Source: Marinobacter segnicrescens (GTDB lineage: Bacteria; Pseudomonadota; Gammaproteobacteria; Pseudomonadales; Oleiphilaceae). From it: a DNA stretch of 64,000 nucleotides. The stretch lies in the NCBI RefSeq assembly GCF_900111555.1, contig NZ_FOHZ01000001.1, positions 186,001 to 250,000 of the forward strand. Direction: 5' to 3'. Position numbers and translations under genes: made by a program. How positions within the stretch are numbered: position 1 is the stretch's first letter; every line of letters begins with the position of its first letter. Shown here one piece after another: positions 37,782 through 49,154 of this stretch. Below the pieces are notes generated by a model. It was not told the DNA's origin. It saw only the letters and a list, made by a program, of their open reading frames with translations, and did not search any database.

Positions 37782-37857
37782 TCCCCGATAGCTCAGTTGG
37801 TAGAGCAACGGACTGTTAATCCGTTTGTCCCTGGTTCGAGCCCAGGTCGGGGAGCCA
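37782..37857 (+). tRNA. tRNA-Asn (anticodon GTT), copy 2
   Basis: The 76-nt sequence, including the encoded CCA, is identical to the copy at 19478-19553 and has the same strand, promoter layout and terminator type. The two are 18.3 kb apart as direct repeats. Confidence 0.97.
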
Positions 37858-37867
37858 CTAATTCCGG

Positions 37868-37904
37868 AAAGCCGCCTCTGTTTTGCAGACGCGGCTTTTT
37901 TCGT
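37868..37904 (+). terminator. rho-independent terminator of tRNA-Asn copy 2
   Basis: AAAGCCGC-C-TCTG pairs with CAGA-C-GCGGCTTT (one mismatch) and runs into a T-tract. It begins 11 bp after the tRNA. Confidence 0.88.
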
Positions 37905-38087
37905 TCTCAGATCTCCTGGAATCTGACTTTGATGATGGGCCTGGCAGCCTTCAGGTTTGGTGCCGGGAGCGGCAGGCCGATAACGTTTTTCGGGAGACGC
38001 CCCGCAAGTACGTCCCACGGAAAAGGGTATCGACCTGAGCCCTCCGGCACGGCTTATCAGGCTACACGGCCAGTCACAGAAGCCAGA

Positions 38088-38792
38088 TCAAGAAATCTCA
38101 GCGACAATGGCCCGCAGGGAAGCCAGAGGATCAGCAGCCTGAGTAATCGGCCGCCCAACCACAAGGTAATCGCTACCGGCCGCAATGGCCGCAGAAGGCG
38201 TCATAACCCGCTGCTGATCACCCCGCTCAGCGGAAGCCGGCCGGATACCCGGCGTTACCAGTCTGAATTCCGCGCCCTGATCACGCTTGAGCGCGGTCGC
38301 CTCCTGGGCCGAGCACACCACCCCATCGAGACCACAGTTGCGAGTCAGCGTCGCCAGGCGATTCACCTGGTCCGCCGGTGAGTCGGTAATGCCGATACCG
38401 GCAAGATCCTCAGCACCCATACTCGTCAGTACCGTCACCGCGATCAACAAAGGCCGATCCGCCCCAAAAGATTCCAGTCGCTCCCGGCAGGCAACCATCA
38501 TCTTTTCACCCCCGGAGGCATGCACGTTGACCATCCACACACCCAACTCCGCGGCAGCGGCTACCGCCGCCGACGTCGTGTTCGGAATATCGTGGAATTT
38601 CAGATCCAGAAACACATCGAAACCACGATCCTGGAGTTTTCGAACCAGCTCCGGACCAGAGCGAGTAAACAGCTCCTTGCCGACTTTCAGGCGGCACAGG
38701 GTGGGATCAAGGGTATCTACCAGGGCGAGGGCCGGGGCCTCGGAGGGAAAATCAAGGGCAACGATGATGCGTGGGCCGAGTGAATCCTGCAT
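38088..38792 (-). CDS. pyrF: orotidine 5'-phosphate decarboxylase
   Basis: The 234-residue enzyme has the opening strand [20 protein letters not shown], the lysine-containing [12 protein letters not shown] and the catalytic block [20 protein letters not shown] (Asp-Lys-x-x-Asp type). The phosphate-gripping end is [15 protein letters not shown]. It decarboxylates orotidylate to UMP, the last step of de novo pyrimidine synthesis. It follows lapB on the minus strand with a 79-bp gap, the order common in gammaproteobacteria. Confidence 0.96.
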   Translation of the reverse strand: MQDSLGPRIIVALDFPSEAPALALVDTLDPTLCRLKVGKELFTRSGPELVRKLQDRGFDVFLDLKFHDIPNTTSAAVAAAAELGVWMVNVHASGGEKMMVACRERLESFGADRPLLIAVTVLTSMGAEDLAGIGITDSPADQVNRLATLTRNCGLDGVVCSAQEATALKRDQGAEFRLVTPGIRPASAERGDQQRVMTPSAAIAAGSDYLVVGRPITQAADPLASLRAIVAEIS

Positions 38793-38871
38793 GGGGAGAG
38801 ACTCCTGTGTCCGAACGGGGGAATCCGGCTTTGCCGGAGGCGATCGGGCGGGGATTATGGCAGAAAACGCC

Positions 38872-40041
38872 CTACTCTGCCTCTACACCCTGAATCGGAC
38901 GCACGGTTTCCCACTCCTTGCAGCTGGGGCACAGCCAATGCAGCTGTTGACCGGAGAACCCACAGCTGACACAACGATATACCGGACGGTTGGTGAGAAT
39001 GAGCTGACCGATCCGACTGACCAGGCGGCCCTCACCGGTAGCGAGCCCCCGTTCATAGCCCGACAGCTCTACCAGCCTTAAAAGCCCCCCGACGCTGGGA
39101 CGGGTTTCCAGTTCGTTACGCAGCAGCTCAATGGCGGCCTGGCGCCCGGACACGTGCTCCACCGCCTCTGCCAGGGCGAGCAGGAGGCTGGTTCCGGGAT
39201 GCTGCTCATAGAGCTTGCGAAGTTTTTTCGCATTGCGTCCGACATCACCATGGGAGCGCTCCAGCTTCATGAAACGATCCACGGCCTCGGGTCCAAACTC
39301 GGGATTCTGGTCGAACACTTTCAGGCACTGATTAGCCGCCTCCCGGTAGTTCCCCTGACGGGCCTGCAGGGTAGACAGAATAAAGCTGGCGCGGACACAG
39401 TTAGCATCGATGGAAAGCGCCTCCCTGACCAGTTTCTGGGTACCCCAACGGTCATCCCGATGCAGGCAGTCGTCTGCAAGCTCACAGGTGATATACGCCA
39501 GTTGCCGTGCCAGTTGAGGATCAAGGCGACTCTTCATCAGGGTGCGGGCAACCTGGGCGGCCTTGCCCCACTCCTTTTCCTGCTGGTACAGCTCGATAAG
39601 CTCGGCTGCGGCCCGCTCACCATAACCCCGATCATCCATTAACTGGTGAAAGAGCGCCTCGGCACGATCAAGGAGGCCTGCGGCCAGGTAGTCCCGGGCC
39701 AGCTCGAAGGTAACCTGGGGCGAGAAATGCCCGGGCAATTCCGGGCGAGCAAGGAGGTTCTGATGAATCAGGATGGCGCGGTCGGTTTCACCCTTGTTGC
39801 GAAAATGCGCACCGATGGAGAGGTGCAGGCCAACCGTCTCCCTGTTGACCGCGAGTGACTGAACAAAGTTTTCGACAGCCTGGTCAGAATAATTGGTAAA
39901 CAGGAACTGGAGCCGTTCGCGGACCGAAGACTCATCGGATATGTCCCTGACCGAACTGCGCTCAGCCCGGAAATAGCGCCCCACAAACCAGCCAGCGGCA
40001 ACCGCAGCTGTCAGCAGCAGCCACTGAAAAAGCATATCCAT
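38872..40041 (-). CDS. lapB: LPS assembly regulator LapB (YciM)
   Basis: The 389-residue protein has one N-terminal membrane helix ([20 protein letters not shown]), a long series of TPR helices facing the cytoplasm, and a C-terminal rubredoxin-like metal site: [12 protein letters not shown] and WLCPSCKEW. LapB controls LPS synthesis by presenting LpxC to the FtsH protease. Its start codon directly follows the lapA stop with no gap, so the two are translationally linked. Confidence 0.95.
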   Translation of the reverse strand: MDMLFQWLLLTAAVAAGWFVGRYFRAERSSVRDISDESSVRERLQFLFTNYSDQAVENFVQSLAVNRETVGLHLSIGAHFRNKGETDRAILIHQNLLARPELPGHFSPQVTFELARDYLAAGLLDRAEALFHQLMDDRGYGERAAAELIELYQQEKEWGKAAQVARTLMKSRLDPQLARQLAYITCELADDCLHRDDRWGTQKLVREALSIDANCVRASFILSTLQARQGNYREAANQCLKVFDQNPEFGPEAVDRFMKLERSHGDVGRNAKKLRKLYEQHPGTSLLLALAEAVEHVSGRQAAIELLRNELETRPSVGGLLRLVELSGYERGLATGEGRLVSRIGQLILTNRPVYRCVSCGFSGQQLHWLCPSCKEWETVRPIQGVEAE

Positions 40042-40344
40042 CTAGATAGCCCGGTCTTCAGGGGTTTTATTCTGCTCCAGGGCTTTTTCAGCCTTATCGA
40101 GGCGCTTGCGCAGCTGACGGCGAGAGACGGATACACGAACCGTCGCCATCAGCGTAAGTATAACTCCCAGCAGAATGCCAAAGACGAAGCCCAGGATCAG
40201 CCAGACTGCGACCCCGCGAGGCTGGGTCTCAAAAAACAGGAAATTGAGCGATACCGCCATCTGGTTGTTCATGGAAAACACCAGCACCAGAATAGCTACC
40301 AGTATGACCACCAGAAGGATGATGATCTTCTGAAACCCTGCCAT
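40042..40344 (-). CDS. lapA: LapA domain protein (DUF1049), LPS assembly protein A
   Basis: The roughly 100-residue protein has two membrane helices (FQKIIILLVVILVAILVLVF and VAVWLILGFVFGILLGVILT) and a basic helical tail (SVSRRQLRKRLDKAEKALEQ). This matches LapA, which works with LapB in the inner membrane. I start at ATG 40344, where the first helix begins; an upstream ATG at 40392 would add 16 residues and cannot be excluded because neither ribosome-binding site is ideal. Confidence 0.9.
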   Translation of the reverse strand: MAGFQKIIILLVVILVAILVLVFSMNNQMAVSLNFLFFETQPRGVAVWLILGFVFGILLGVILTLMATVRVSVSRRQLRKRLDKAEKALEQNKTPEDRAI

Positions 40345-40444
40345 AGCACCCCTGCTCCAGGAATAGGGAATTGACTTGCCAATGACGCTCATTGTAACCC
40401 GCAGCGGAGTCCGGGCTTTCTGAGCAGAATCAATCCGGAAGCGC

Positions 40445-40741
40445 TCAGTAGCCCTTCTTCATGCTGTCATTGACCTGCTCACGCAATTCCTTGCCCGGTT
40501 TGAAATGTGGCACATACTTGGCCGGCAGTTGCACCGCCTCCCCAGTCTTCGGATTTCGTCCGGTACGCGCTGCACGATAATGGAGAGAAAAACTGCCAAA
40601 CCCTCGGATCTCGATCCGCTGGCCGTCCGCAAGGGACTGCGACATGTGTTCGATAATGGTTTTAACCGCCAGTTCCACGTCTTTCACAGACAGCTGAGTC
40701 TGTTTCGAAGCAATCAGTTCGACCAGTTCAGACTTTGTCAT
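40445..40741 (-). CDS. ihfB: integration host factor subunit beta
   Basis: The 98-residue protein begins [20 protein letters not shown] and has the DNA-minor-groove arm region [21 protein letters not shown] with the intercalating Pro. IHF binds and sharply bends specific DNA sites as a heterodimer with IHF-alpha (not in the window). ATG 40741 is chosen with AAGGGA 8 nt upstream; an ATG three codons earlier sits too close to that site. Its place just after rpsA is conserved in gammaproteobacteria, but a terminator lies between the two here. Confidence 0.96.
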   Translation of the reverse strand: MTKSELVELIASKQTQLSVKDVELAVKTIIEHMSQSLADGQRIEIRGFGSFSLHYRAARTGRNPKTGEAVQLPAKYVPHFKPGKELREQVNDSMKKGY

Positions 40742-40950
40742 GAGGCCCATCCCTTTTCGTTTTTATTACCAAGCCCTGGCCATCGTTGTGCACGTTGCCA
40801 ACGCGGGACTGCGAAGCAGACTGCACAGACGCCGGGATTCGGCTACTCAACTCCCCGTCCGCGCCGGTCCTTCAGATTCCAGCTAACCCGAGCGGCGGCT
40901 GATCCAGACAACGAGGACACTGCTAGTTTAGCCAAAACTGAAAAAAAGAC

Positions 40951-40982
40951 AAAAAAAACGGGCTCTTAGAGCCCGTTTTTTT
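40951..40982 (-). terminator. rho-independent terminator of rpsA (bidirectional form)
   Basis: A-run, CGGGCTC - TTA - GAGCCCG, T-run: a 7-bp GC-rich stem extended by A-T pairs, 19 bp after the rpsA stop. Because the sequence has A on one side and T on the other it can work on both strands; rpsA is the only gene reading into it. Confidence 0.9.
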
Positions 40983-41000
40983 GCCTTCAAGAGGAATGAA

Positions 41001-42692
41001 TCACTCTTTGTTGGCGTTCTGCTGCTGCATCTGCTCCTTGATGAGATCACCAATGGTGGTCGCACCAGAAGATTCAGCGGCCTTGCTGCGTACGCTTTCC
41101 AGCGCCTGCTTGTCGTCTTCAACGTCCTTGGACTTGACAGACAGGTTGATTACGCGGTTCTTGCGATCGATGCTGATGATCTTGGCCTCGACTTCTTCGC
41201 CTTCCTTCAGCGCGTTACGGGCGTCTTCCACCTTGTCACGGCTGATTTCAGAAGCTTTCAGTACCGCTTCAACCTCGTCGTTCAGGGCGATAGTGGCTGC
41301 CTTGGCGTCAACGGCGGACACAGTACCCTTGACGATGGAGCCCTTGTCGTTCAGCTGAACAAACTCGGCGAACGGATCGCTTTCCAGCTGCTTGATACCC
41401 AGGGAGATACGCTCACGCTCGGGATCAACAGACAGGATAACGGTTTCAACTTCGTCACCCTTCTTGTACTCACGGACGGCTTCTTCGCCTGTCTCGTTCC
41501 AGCTGATGTCAGACAGGTGCACCAGGCCGTCAATGCCGCCGTCCAGACCGATAAAGATACCGAAATCGGTGATGGACTTGATCTTGCCGGAAACCTTGTC
41601 GCCCTTGTTGTAGTTCGCAGAGAACTCTTCCCAGGGGTTGGGTACGCACTGCTTGATGCCCAGGGAGATACGACGACGCTCTTCGTCAATATCCAGGATC
41701 ATGACGCCAACTTCGTCACCTACCTGGACCACCTTGGACGGGTGGATGTTCTTGTTGGTCCAGTCCATTTCAGATACGTGAACCAGACCTTCAACACCTT
41801 CTTCCAGCTCAGCAAAGCAACCATAGTCAGTCAGGTTGGTTACGCGGGCGGTAACCTTGCTGCCTTCCGGATAGCGACCCTTGATGTCCACCCAGGGATC
41901 TTCGCCCAGCTGCTTCAGACCCAGGGATACGCGGTTACGCTCACGGTCAAACTTCAGGACCTTGACGGTGATCTCGTCACCCACGTTGACGATTTCACTC
42001 GGGTGCTTGATGCGCTTCCAGGCCATGTCAGTGATGTGCAGCAGGCCGTCAACGCCACCCAGGTCAACGAACGCACCGTAGTCGGTCAGGTTCTTGACGA
42101 TACCCTGCAGGGTCATGCCCTCGGTCAGGGTTTCCAGCAGCGCTTCACGCTCGGCACTGTTCTCGGCTTCCAGAACGGCGCGGCGGGAAACCACCACGTT
42201 GTTACGCTTCTGGTCCAGCTTGATAACCTTGAATTCCAGTTCCTTGTTCTCCAGGTGCGCGGTGTCGCGAACCGGACGAACGTCTACCAGGGAGCCTGGC
42301 AGGAAGGCACGGATGCCAGCCAGGTCGACGGTGAAACCACCCTTGACCTTGCCATTAATCATGCCCTTGACAACCTCTTCCGCCTCGAAGGACTTCTCCA
42401 GTACCTTCCAGGCTTCGGCACGCTTGGCCTTTTCGCGGGACAGACGGGTTTCACCGAAACCGTCTTCAACCGCGTCGAGAGCTACATCGACAACGTCGCC
42501 GACAGCAATTTCCAACTCGCCTTTTTCATTCAGGAACTGGGAGGCGGGGATAACGCCCTCGGACTTCAGTCCGGCGTTAACGGTGACCCAGTCGTTGTCG
42601 ATATCCACCACGGTTCCCTGGACGATGGAACCCGGTTGCATGTCAATTTCTTTCAGGCTTTCTTCGAAAAGATCAGCAAAGCTCTCGCTCAT
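41001..42692 (-). CDS. rpsA: 30S ribosomal protein S1
   Basis: The 563-residue protein contains six S1 RNA-binding repeats, for example [60 protein letters not shown] and [20 protein letters not shown]. The first two are the ribosome-binding type and the others bind mRNA. S1 brings mRNA to the 30S subunit. It lies 173 bp after cmk, and a strong terminator follows, so it is probably also transcribed on its own. Confidence 0.98.
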   Translation of the reverse strand: MSESFADLFEESLKEIDMQPGSIVQGTVVDIDNDWVTVNAGLKSEGVIPASQFLNEKGELEIAVGDVVDVALDAVEDGFGETRLSREKAKRAEAWKVLEKSFEAEEVVKGMINGKVKGGFTVDLAGIRAFLPGSLVDVRPVRDTAHLENKELEFKVIKLDQKRNNVVVSRRAVLEAENSAEREALLETLTEGMTLQGIVKNLTDYGAFVDLGGVDGLLHITDMAWKRIKHPSEIVNVGDEITVKVLKFDRERNRVSLGLKQLGEDPWVDIKGRYPEGSKVTARVTNLTDYGCFAELEEGVEGLVHVSEMDWTNKNIHPSKVVQVGDEVGVMILDIDEERRRISLGIKQCVPNPWEEFSANYNKGDKVSGKIKSITDFGIFIGLDGGIDGLVHLSDISWNETGEEAVREYKKGDEVETVILSVDPERERISLGIKQLESDPFAEFVQLNDKGSIVKGTVSAVDAKAATIALNDEVEAVLKASEISRDKVEDARNALKEGEEVEAKIISIDRKNRVINLSVKSKDVEDDKQALESVRSKAAESSGATTIGDLIKEQMQQQNANKE

Positions 42693-42865
42693 TATGTGTC
42701 CTATGTGTTCAACGCAAGTTTCATCCGTGCGGCCAGCAGCACGGTCTATTAGTAGTAATCCGATTATGGCAAGGGGCTGGCTTTCGCGCCATTGCCGGAT
42801 CCTTCAACCACCATTTCCGCCGCAGAACTGCTCAAAAATACAGCAGAAATAGCAAAAAGGTGCAG

Positions 42866-43555
42866 TCAGGCCTGGCCCACAAGAGCCATAACCTTCGATA
42901 GCACCTCCTCTATACTTAAACCCGTAGAATCAATGACTTGCGCATCATCTGCAGGTTTAAGCGGGGCCGCCGAACGATTCATATCACGGTCGTCGCGGGC
43001 CCGGATCTCGTCTAAAAGATTCTGAATATTAACATCCATACCCGCTTCCTTCAACTGAAGGTAGCGTCGCCGAGCCCTTTCCTCGGCGCTGGCGGTAAGG
43101 AAGACCTTGACCGGCGCATCGGGAAAAACCACCGTGCCCATGTCGCGGCCATCCGCCACCAGGCCAGGCGCCTGGCGGAAATCCCGCTGGCGCTGCAGTA
43201 ACGCATCCCGCACCGCCTGGATCACCGCCACCCGGGAGGCACCGTCCCCGGTTTCCTCGGTACGGATTTCACGGGTGACATCATCGCCATGCAGGAACAC
43301 CCGCACCGGCTCGCCCTCGGGTGTCGGCTGGAAGGAAACATCAAGGCCGGCCGCCACGCCCACCAGCCCGGCCTCATCTGCCAGGTCCACGCCTTGCCGA
43401 CGGGCTGCAAGGGCGGTCAGCCGATAAAGTGCACCGCTATCGAGAAGGTGCCAGCCGAGCCGGCGTGCCAGCATCTGTGTCACCGTTCCCTTGCCGGAAC
43501 CGCCTGGCCCGTCGACGGTAACCACGGGCACCGAGTTATCCGCCACCCCCTGCAT
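42866..43555 (-). CDS. cmk: cytidylate kinase
   Basis: The 229-residue enzyme has the P-loop [17 protein letters not shown] and the CMP-binding region [20 protein letters not shown]. It phosphorylates CMP and dCMP with ATP. ATG 43555 is chosen: it overlaps the aroA stop by one nucleotide (TGATG) and has GAGGAGG 7 nt upstream, inside the end of the tyrA-aroA gene. Translational coupling is therefore likely. Confidence 0.96.
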   Translation of the reverse strand: MQGVADNSVPVVTVDGPGGSGKGTVTQMLARRLGWHLLDSGALYRLTALAARRQGVDLADEAGLVGVAAGLDVSFQPTPEGEPVRVFLHGDDVTREIRTEETGDGASRVAVIQAVRDALLQRQRDFRQAPGLVADGRDMGTVVFPDAPVKVFLTASAEERARRRYLQLKEAGMDVNIQNLLDEIRARDDRDMNRSAAPLKPADDAQVIDSTGLSIEEVLSKVMALVGQA

Positions 43556-45804
43556 CACTCACCCTCCTCGGACTGAATCCGGATACCCGTACAGGTTGCC
43601 AGCTCGACGAAGCCCGGGAACGAGGTCGCCACGTTGGCACAGTCGTTGACTACGATTTCGCCGGTGGCACACAGGGACGCCACGGCAAAAGACATGGCAA
43701 TCCGGTGATCACCATGACTGTCTACCTCTCCCCCGGCAATGGCCTGGCCACCGTCAATGATGATGCCATCAGGCGTTACCGTGGTTTCCACCCCAACGGC
43801 CCTGAGACCGTCTGCCATCACCTGGATACGGTCGCTTTCCTTGACTCGCAGCTCTTCCGCACCGCGCAGAACCGTGCGCCCTTCGGCACAGGCGGCAGCA
43901 ATGAACAGGACCGGGAACTCATCGATCGCCAGCGGGACCTGCTCCTCCGGTATATCAATGCCGCTCAGCTGTGCACTGCGTACCCGAAGATCAGCAACGG
44001 GCTCACCACCGATCTCTCTTTCGTTGGACACTTCGATATCCGCGCCCATCATCTTCAGGATATTGATGACCCCGGTTCGCGTGGGGTTCATGCCCACATG
44101 GCGCAGGGTCAGGTCGGAGCCTTCTGCGATGCTGGCGGCCACCAGGAAGAACGCTGCTGACGAGATGTCTGCAGGCACATCAATATGGCCAGCCGTCAAC
44201 TTGCCGCCGCCGATGACACTGGCGGTAGCGGCATCACGGTGTACGTGGTAGCCAAAACCTTCCAGCATCCGCTCGGTATGGTCACGGGTCGGGGCGGGCT
44301 CATGCACCGACGTCATACCTTCTGCATACAGGCCAGCCAGCAGCAGACAGGATTTGACCTGGGCACTGGCTACCGGCATGTCATAGTGGATACCGGATAG
44401 CTTACGTCCGCCACGGATCTTCAGGGGCGGCCTGCCGCCTTCAGCGGTATCGATGACTGCACCCATGGCCCTCAGGGGGTCTGCCACCCGATTCATGGGG
44501 CGGCGGGACAGGCTGTCGTCACCTGTCAGCTCGGAATCGAAGGGCTGTGCTGCGAGCAGACCGGAGAACAAGCGCATGGCGGTGCCGGAGTTGCCCAGGT
44601 AAAGCGGGCCACGGGGTGCCTGCAGGCCGCCCATACCGACCCCGTGAATGCGAACATGGCCGTCATCCGGGCCTTCGATGGTAACGCCCATGTCCCGGAA
44701 GGCCTGCAGGGTGGCCAGGCTGTCTTCCCCCTCCAGGAACCCATCAACCTCAGTCACCCCTTCAGCGAGCGCGCCGAGCATAATCGACCGATGGGAGATG
44801 GATTTGTCGCCGGGTACCCGGATATCGCCATTAATACTGCCACCCGGCTGCAGCCGGAACCTCACGGGTTTCTGACTCATGTCTGTCACGTACGCCTGTC
44901 CTGATAGCATTTTGGAAAAATGATTGCGTGCCGCCCTGGCACGTGTAAATACCCGCAGTAACGCGGCGCCATCCTGTGCTTCGATGGCCTGTCGCAAACC
45001 GGCCAGGTCCTCGGTGAAATGGTCAATCACCCGCAGTACCGCTTCCCGGTTTGACAGGAAGATGTCATGCCACATGACCGGGTCACTGGCGGCTATCCGG
45101 GTAAAATCCCGGAACCCCCCCGCCGCATAGCGGAAGATCTCCATATTCTGATCTTCGCCGGCCAGGGTATCTACCAGCGAGAACGCAATCAGGTGGGGAA
45201 GGTGGCTGGTGGCGGCGAGTACTTCGTCATGTCGGTTAACCTCCATGGTCAGCACGGTAGCGCCGCAGGCAGTCCAGAGCCTGGCCAGTTGCTCCAGTGC
45301 TGCCTCGTCAACGTTATCCGGAGGCGTAAGGATCACCTTGTGATCTTCAAACAGGTCTCCGCGGGCCGCCCTCACCCCACTTTTTTCCGAGCCGGCGATA
45401 GGGTGGCCGGGAATGACCCTAGGACCCAAATCGCCGAAAACCTCCTGCACCGCCTTGACGAAACTACCCTTGGTACTGCCCACGTCGGTCAGAATGGCGG
45501 TCGGTGCCAGGTGAGGCTGAAGGGCCTGAAGCACAGCTACCGTAGCCCTTACCGGTACCGCAATCACGACCAGGTCAGCGCCGGCCACGATTTCGCTTAC
45601 GGTGCCGTATCCATCGATGACACCGAGCTCCACGCCCAGGGCCAGCTCTTCATCGCTGCGATCTGCCGCCAGGACTTCCCCGACCAGGCCGGAACGCTTC
45701 GCAGCCAGGGCCAGGGATCCACCGATCAGCCCCAACCCGATGACCGCGACCCGCCTGAACAGAGGTTTGCGAGCTGATGGCTGCGCCTGCAGGTCAGGCT
45801 TCAC
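43555..45804 (-). CDS. tyrA-aroA: fused prephenate dehydrogenase (TyrA) / 5-enolpyruvylshikimate-3-phosphate synthase (AroA)
   Basis: Residues about 15-305 are a prephenate dehydrogenase with NAD site [10 protein letters not shown] (21-30), [13 protein letters not shown] and the catalytic His region [15 protein letters not shown]. From about residue 312 an EPSP synthase follows: [40 protein letters not shown] and [17 protein letters not shown]. One polypeptide thus serves a shared shikimate step and the tyrosine branch. Such fusions are known in pseudomonads and relatives. The start is GTG 45804, overlapping the end of hisC by 11 nt. The AroA half has the natural substrate-site motif GNSGTAMR. 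Confidence 0.95.
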   Translation of the reverse strand: MKPDLQAQPSARKPLFRRVAVIGLGLIGGSLALAAKRSGLVGEVLAADRSDEELALGVELGVIDGYGTVSEIVAGADLVVIAVPVRATVAVLQALQPHLAPTAILTDVGSTKGSFVKAVQEVFGDLGPRVIPGHPIAGSEKSGVRAARGDLFEDHKVILTPPDNVDEAALEQLARLWTACGATVLTMEVNRHDEVLAATSHLPHLIAFSLVDTLAGEDQNMEIFRYAAGGFRDFTRIAASDPVMWHDIFLSNREAVLRVIDHFTEDLAGLRQAIEAQDGAALLRVFTRARAARNHFSKMLSGQAYVTDMSQKPVRFRLQPGGSINGDIRVPGDKSISHRSIMLGALAEGVTEVDGFLEGEDSLATLQAFRDMGVTIEGPDDGHVRIHGVGMGGLQAPRGPLYLGNSGTAMRLFSGLLAAQPFDSELTGDDSLSRRPMNRVADPLRAMGAVIDTAEGGRPPLKIRGGRKLSGIHYDMPVASAQVKSCLLLAGLYAEGMTSVHEPAPTRDHTERMLEGFGYHVHRDAATASVIGGGKLTAGHIDVPADISSAAFFLVAASIAEGSDLTLRHVGMNPTRTGVINILKMMGADIEVSNEREIGGEPVADLRVRSAQLSGIDIPEEQVPLAIDEFPVLFIAAACAEGRTVLRGAEELRVKESDRIQVMADGLRAVGVETTVTPDGIIIDGGQAIAGGEVDSHGDHRIAMSFAVASLCATGEIVVNDCANVATSFPGFVELATCTGIRIQSEEGE

Positions 45805-46915
45805 GGCGTTCCAGTACCCGCTTCAGGGCCTCAAGGAATCGCTCATTCTCTTCCGCCAGCCCCACGGAAACCCTCAGATGGCGAGGCATACCATAACCGG
45901 CAACGGGTCGGACTATCACTCCCTGTTCCAGCAGCCCCTGGAATATTTCCTGGGCGTTGGTACCCACATCCACCGCCACGAAGTTACCTGCCGAGGGTAT
46001 CCACTCCAGGCCCAGATCGGCAAAACCGGCAGTCAGTTGTTCAAGCCCTTTACGATTGACCTCCCTCGACCGCTCCAGGTATTCCAGGTCACCCAGCACC
46101 GCAGTGGCCGCTGCCTGGGCAACGGTATCCACATTGAACGGCTGGCGGACGCGGTTAAGGATATCGGCAATGGAGGGGGATGAAACTGCATAGCCTACCC
46201 GCAAAGCCGCCAGCCCCCAGGCCTTTGAGAAGGTTCGTGTAACCACCAGGTTCGGATAGTCGCGCAGCAGGCTGATTCCGTCTACGTCATCGTCGGTACC
46301 CGCGAGGTACTCGCAATAGGCTTCATCCAACACCACCAGCACCCGCTCAGGCACCCGGTCCAGGAAAGCCCGGATGGCGGTTTCACCCTCCACAGTACCG
46401 GTAGGATTATTGGGGTTCGCAATAAAGACAAGCCGGGTTCGATCGGAGATGGCATCCGCCATGGCAGGCAAGTCATGGCCCCAGTCCTTTGCTGACACTT
46501 CAACGCCCTTCGCGCCGATGGCAAGGGTTACCAGGGGATAGACCGCAAAGGCATGCTGGGCATAGACAACCTCATCACCCGGACCGGCAAAACAGCGGGC
46601 AATGACTTCCAGCACATCGTTTGAACCATTACCCAGGGTGAGCTGGCTGGGCACCACCTGGAGATAGCGGGCCAGCGCCTGCTTCAGGGTAAAGGCATTG
46701 CCGTCCGGGTAACGGCACATTTCTTCAAGGGCCTCACGGGCAGCCTCCATAGCCACCGGGCTGGGCCCCAGGGGATTCTCGTTGCTGGCCAGCTTTACGA
46801 TTTCATCCGGCTCCAGGCCATACTCCCGGGCCAGCTCCTCGATGGGCTTGCCGGGCTGGTAAGGCGTCAGACTACGAACACCCTCAACCGCCAGTGACTG
46901 ATAGTCGATAGACAT
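45794..46915 (-). CDS. hisC: histidinol-phosphate / aromatic aminotransferase HisC
   Basis: The 373-residue PLP enzyme has IVKLASNENPLGPSPVAMEA, RLVFIANPNNPTGTVEG and the PLP Lys in VVTRTFSKAWGLAALRVGYA. This copy lies among aromatic amino-acid genes, so besides histidinol phosphate it probably transaminates phenylpyruvate, 4-hydroxyphenylpyruvate or prephenate; that is inference from context. AGGAGG lies 10 nt before ATG 46915. It follows pheA by 56 bp and overlaps tyrA-aroA. Confidence 0.94.
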   Translation of the reverse strand: MSIDYQSLAVEGVRSLTPYQPGKPIEELAREYGLEPDEIVKLASNENPLGPSPVAMEAAREALEEMCRYPDGNAFTLKQALARYLQVVPSQLTLGNGSNDVLEVIARCFAGPGDEVVYAQHAFAVYPLVTLAIGAKGVEVSAKDWGHDLPAMADAISDRTRLVFIANPNNPTGTVEGETAIRAFLDRVPERVLVVLDEAYCEYLAGTDDDVDGISLLRDYPNLVVTRTFSKAWGLAALRVGYAVSSPSIADILNRVRQPFNVDTVAQAAATAVLGDLEYLERSREVNRKGLEQLTAGFADLGLEWIPSAGNFVAVDVGTNAQEIFQGLLEQGVIVRPVAGYGMPRHLRVSVGLAEENERFLEALKRVLERREA

Positions 46916-46971
46916 AAACCAAAAACCTCCTGGTTGATCGCCGGGACAGACAACCGCTGCACTCCTGACCG

Positions 46972-48069
46972 TCAGAGCACGCCGGCCGGATAGGACCCCA
47001 GGCGCTTGAGTTCAACGGCGTCTTCTTCCAGGTCTTCCAGCAATTTACTGATATTGGTGTCGTCCATGTGGCCCTCGAAATCAATATAGAAGACATAGGC
47101 CCAGGTGCCGCTGGGAGAAGGACGGGTTTCAATACGGGTCAGGCTGATGCCGGAACGATGAAACGGCTCCAGCAATTGATACAGCGCCCCTGGCCGGTTA
47201 CGCATGGATACCAGGATGGATGTCTTGTCCTGACCACTGGGGCCGACAGATTCACGCCCCACAATGAGGAACCGGGTGGTGTTATCCGGCCGGTCCTCGA
47301 TCTTGCCTGCCATGATCTCCAGACCGTAAAGTTCCGCTGCCATATCACCGGCGATGGCCGCCGTGCCCGGCTCACTGGCTGCCCGGCGGGCGGCTTCCGC
47401 GTTACTGCTGACGGTAACCCGTTCGACGCCATATTGATGGGCATCCAGCCATTGCCGGCACTGGGCAAAGGACTGCTGGTGGGAATAGATGCGGCTCAGG
47501 GGCTGGTCGCCGCTTTGGGGGGAGCGCATCAGGTGATGGTGAATGCGCAGCTGTACCTCTCCGCAGATCTTCAGCGGCGAGGAGATAAACATGTCGAGGG
47601 TGTGATTGATCATACCCTCGGTGGAATTTTCCACCGGCACCACGCCATACTGTGCGGCGCCGGACTCCACTTCCCGGAACACCGCATCAATTGCGGGCAT
47701 GGGAACAGAAATCACCGAGTGCCCGAAGTGCTTAAGCGCTGCGGCCTGGGTAAAGGTTCCGGCCGGTCCAAGGAAGGCGATGCGCATGGGCTGTTCGAGC
47801 GCCAGGCAGGCCGACATGATCTCCCGGAACAGCCGGGCCATTTCCTCATCTGCCAGCGGTCCCGGGTTGGCCTCCTTGATTCTGCGCAGTACCTGGGCTT
47901 CCCGCTCCGGACGATAGAAAAACACATCTTCCCCCGGGTTGGCGGCCATCTTCACGTGGGCCACTTCCTGGGCACAACGGGCACGGGCGCTGATCAGGTC
48001 CATGATCTGCTGATCCAGGCTGTCGATCTGGTCCCGCAGTTCCCCCAGACGGATCTGCTCGTCACTCAT
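46972..48069 (-). CDS. pheA: chorismate mutase / prephenate dehydratase (P-protein)
   Basis: The 365-residue protein has an N-terminal chorismate mutase domain (about 1-92; LGELRDQIDSLDQQIMDLIS). The prephenate dehydratase domain (about 93-275) has IAFLGPAGTFTQAAALKHFG, the motif PVENSTEG and NTTRFLIVGR. A C-terminal ACT domain (KTSILVSMRNRPGALYQLLE, with ISLTRIETRPSPSG, the phenylalanine-binding ESRP-like motif) gives feedback control. It makes phenylpyruvate from chorismate. Its start lies 2 bp after the serC stop, with a GGAG site inside the serC end. Confidence 0.96.
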   Translation of the reverse strand: MSDEQIRLGELRDQIDSLDQQIMDLISARARCAQEVAHVKMAANPGEDVFFYRPEREAQVLRRIKEANPGPLADEEMARLFREIMSACLALEQPMRIAFLGPAGTFTQAAALKHFGHSVISVPMPAIDAVFREVESGAAQYGVVPVENSTEGMINHTLDMFISSPLKICGEVQLRIHHHLMRSPQSGDQPLSRIYSHQQSFAQCRQWLDAHQYGVERVTVSSNAEAARRAASEPGTAAIAGDMAAELYGLEIMAGKIEDRPDNTTRFLIVGRESVGPSGQDKTSILVSMRNRPGALYQLLEPFHRSGISLTRIETRPSPSGTWAYVFYIDFEGHMDDTNISKLLEDLEEDAVELKRLGSYPAGVL

Positions 48070-48071
48070 GG

Positions 48072-49154
48072 TCAGCCATGCTCCTTCGCAAATCCGGCCA
48101 TATAGTCGATCAGGGCATCGACGCCGGCCTCGGGCATGGCATTGTAGATACTGGCGCGCATGCCACCCACACTACGGTGCCCTTTCAGGTTCAGCAGTCC
48201 ACGCTCGTCTGCCCCCTTCAGGAAGGTGCCGTTCAGGGCGTCATCTGCCAGCGTAAACGGCACGTTCATCCAGGAACGGAAGCGGGGATCAATGGGATTG
48301 GCATAGAAGTCATTGCCATCAATAAACTCATAGAGCTTGGTGGCCTTGCGACGATTCACCGCCGCCATGGCATCGACACCACCCTGCTCTTTCAGCCACT
48401 TGAAAACCAGGCCCGCCAGGTACCAGGAATAGGTTGCCGGCGTGTTGTACATGGAACCGTTCTCGGCGATGACCTGGTAGTTCATCATGGTCGGGGTTTC
48501 CGACCGCGCCTTACCCAGCAGATCCTTGCGAATGATGACCACGACCAGCCCGGAAGGGCCGATATTCTTCTGGGCACCAGCGTAGATCAGGCCAAACCTG
48601 GACACATCCAGCGGACGGGACAGCATGGTGGAGGACATGTCGGCCACCAGCGGAACATTCCCGCTCTCGGGAATAAAGTCGTACTCCAGGCCACCAATGG
48701 TTTCGTTCGGTGTGTAATGAAGGTAGGCCGCATCCGGGCGGGTATTCCAGGTTTCCTGCAGGGGAACCGTGGTAAAGCCACTGGCCTCGCTTGAGGCAGC
48801 CACTTGAATGTCGCCGTACCGGCTCGCCTCGGCAATGGCTTTCTCTGACCAGATACCAGTGTTTACATAGTCAGCCCGACCATTTTCCCCCAACAGGTTC
48901 AAGGGTATGGTCGCAAACTGACTGGAAGCTCCACCCTGCATGAAGAGTACCGTGTAATCATCTGAAATACCGGCAAGTTCCCTCAGGTCTTGTTCGGCGG
49001 TTTCAGCGATCTCCACGAACTCGTCACTGCGATGGCTCATCTCCATCACCGACATGCCGGTACCCCGCCAGTCCAGCATTTCGTCCCTGGCCTGCCGGAG
49101 CACTGGCTCCGGCAGTGTGGCCGGGCCGGCGCAGAAATTGTACGCCCTACTCAT
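48072..49154 (-). CDS. serC: phosphoserine aminotransferase
   Basis: The 360-residue PLP enzyme starts [20 protein letters not shown] and has the PLP Lys in [20 protein letters not shown] and the substrate Arg region [15 protein letters not shown]. It converts 3-phosphohydroxypyruvate to phosphoserine in serine synthesis, and can act in pyridoxal phosphate synthesis. Its start overlaps the gyrA end by 8 nt (ATGAGTAG), so the two genes are co-translated. Confidence 0.97.
   Translation of the reverse strand: MSRAYNFCAGPATLPEPVLRQARDEMLDWRGTGMSVMEMSHRSDEFVEIAETAEQDLRELAGISDDYTVLFMQGGASSQFATIPLNLLGENGRADYVNTGIWSEKAIAEASRYGDIQVAASSEASGFTTVPLQETWNTRPDAAYLHYTPNETIGGLEYDFIPESGNVPLVADMSSTMLSRPLDVSRFGLIYAGAQKNIGPSGLVVVIIRKDLLGKARSETPTMMNYQVIAENGSMYNTPATYSWYLAGLVFKWLKEQGGVDAMAAVNRRKATKLYEFIDGNDFYANPIDPRFRSWMNVPFTLADDALNGTFLKGADERGLLNLKGHRSVGGMRASIYNAMPEAGVDALIDYMAGFAKEHG

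Noticed and set aside
41517-42752. 411-aa plus-strand frame opposite rpsA
   Set aside because: Shadow of the S1 repeats; its apparent repeats come from the rpsA repeats.
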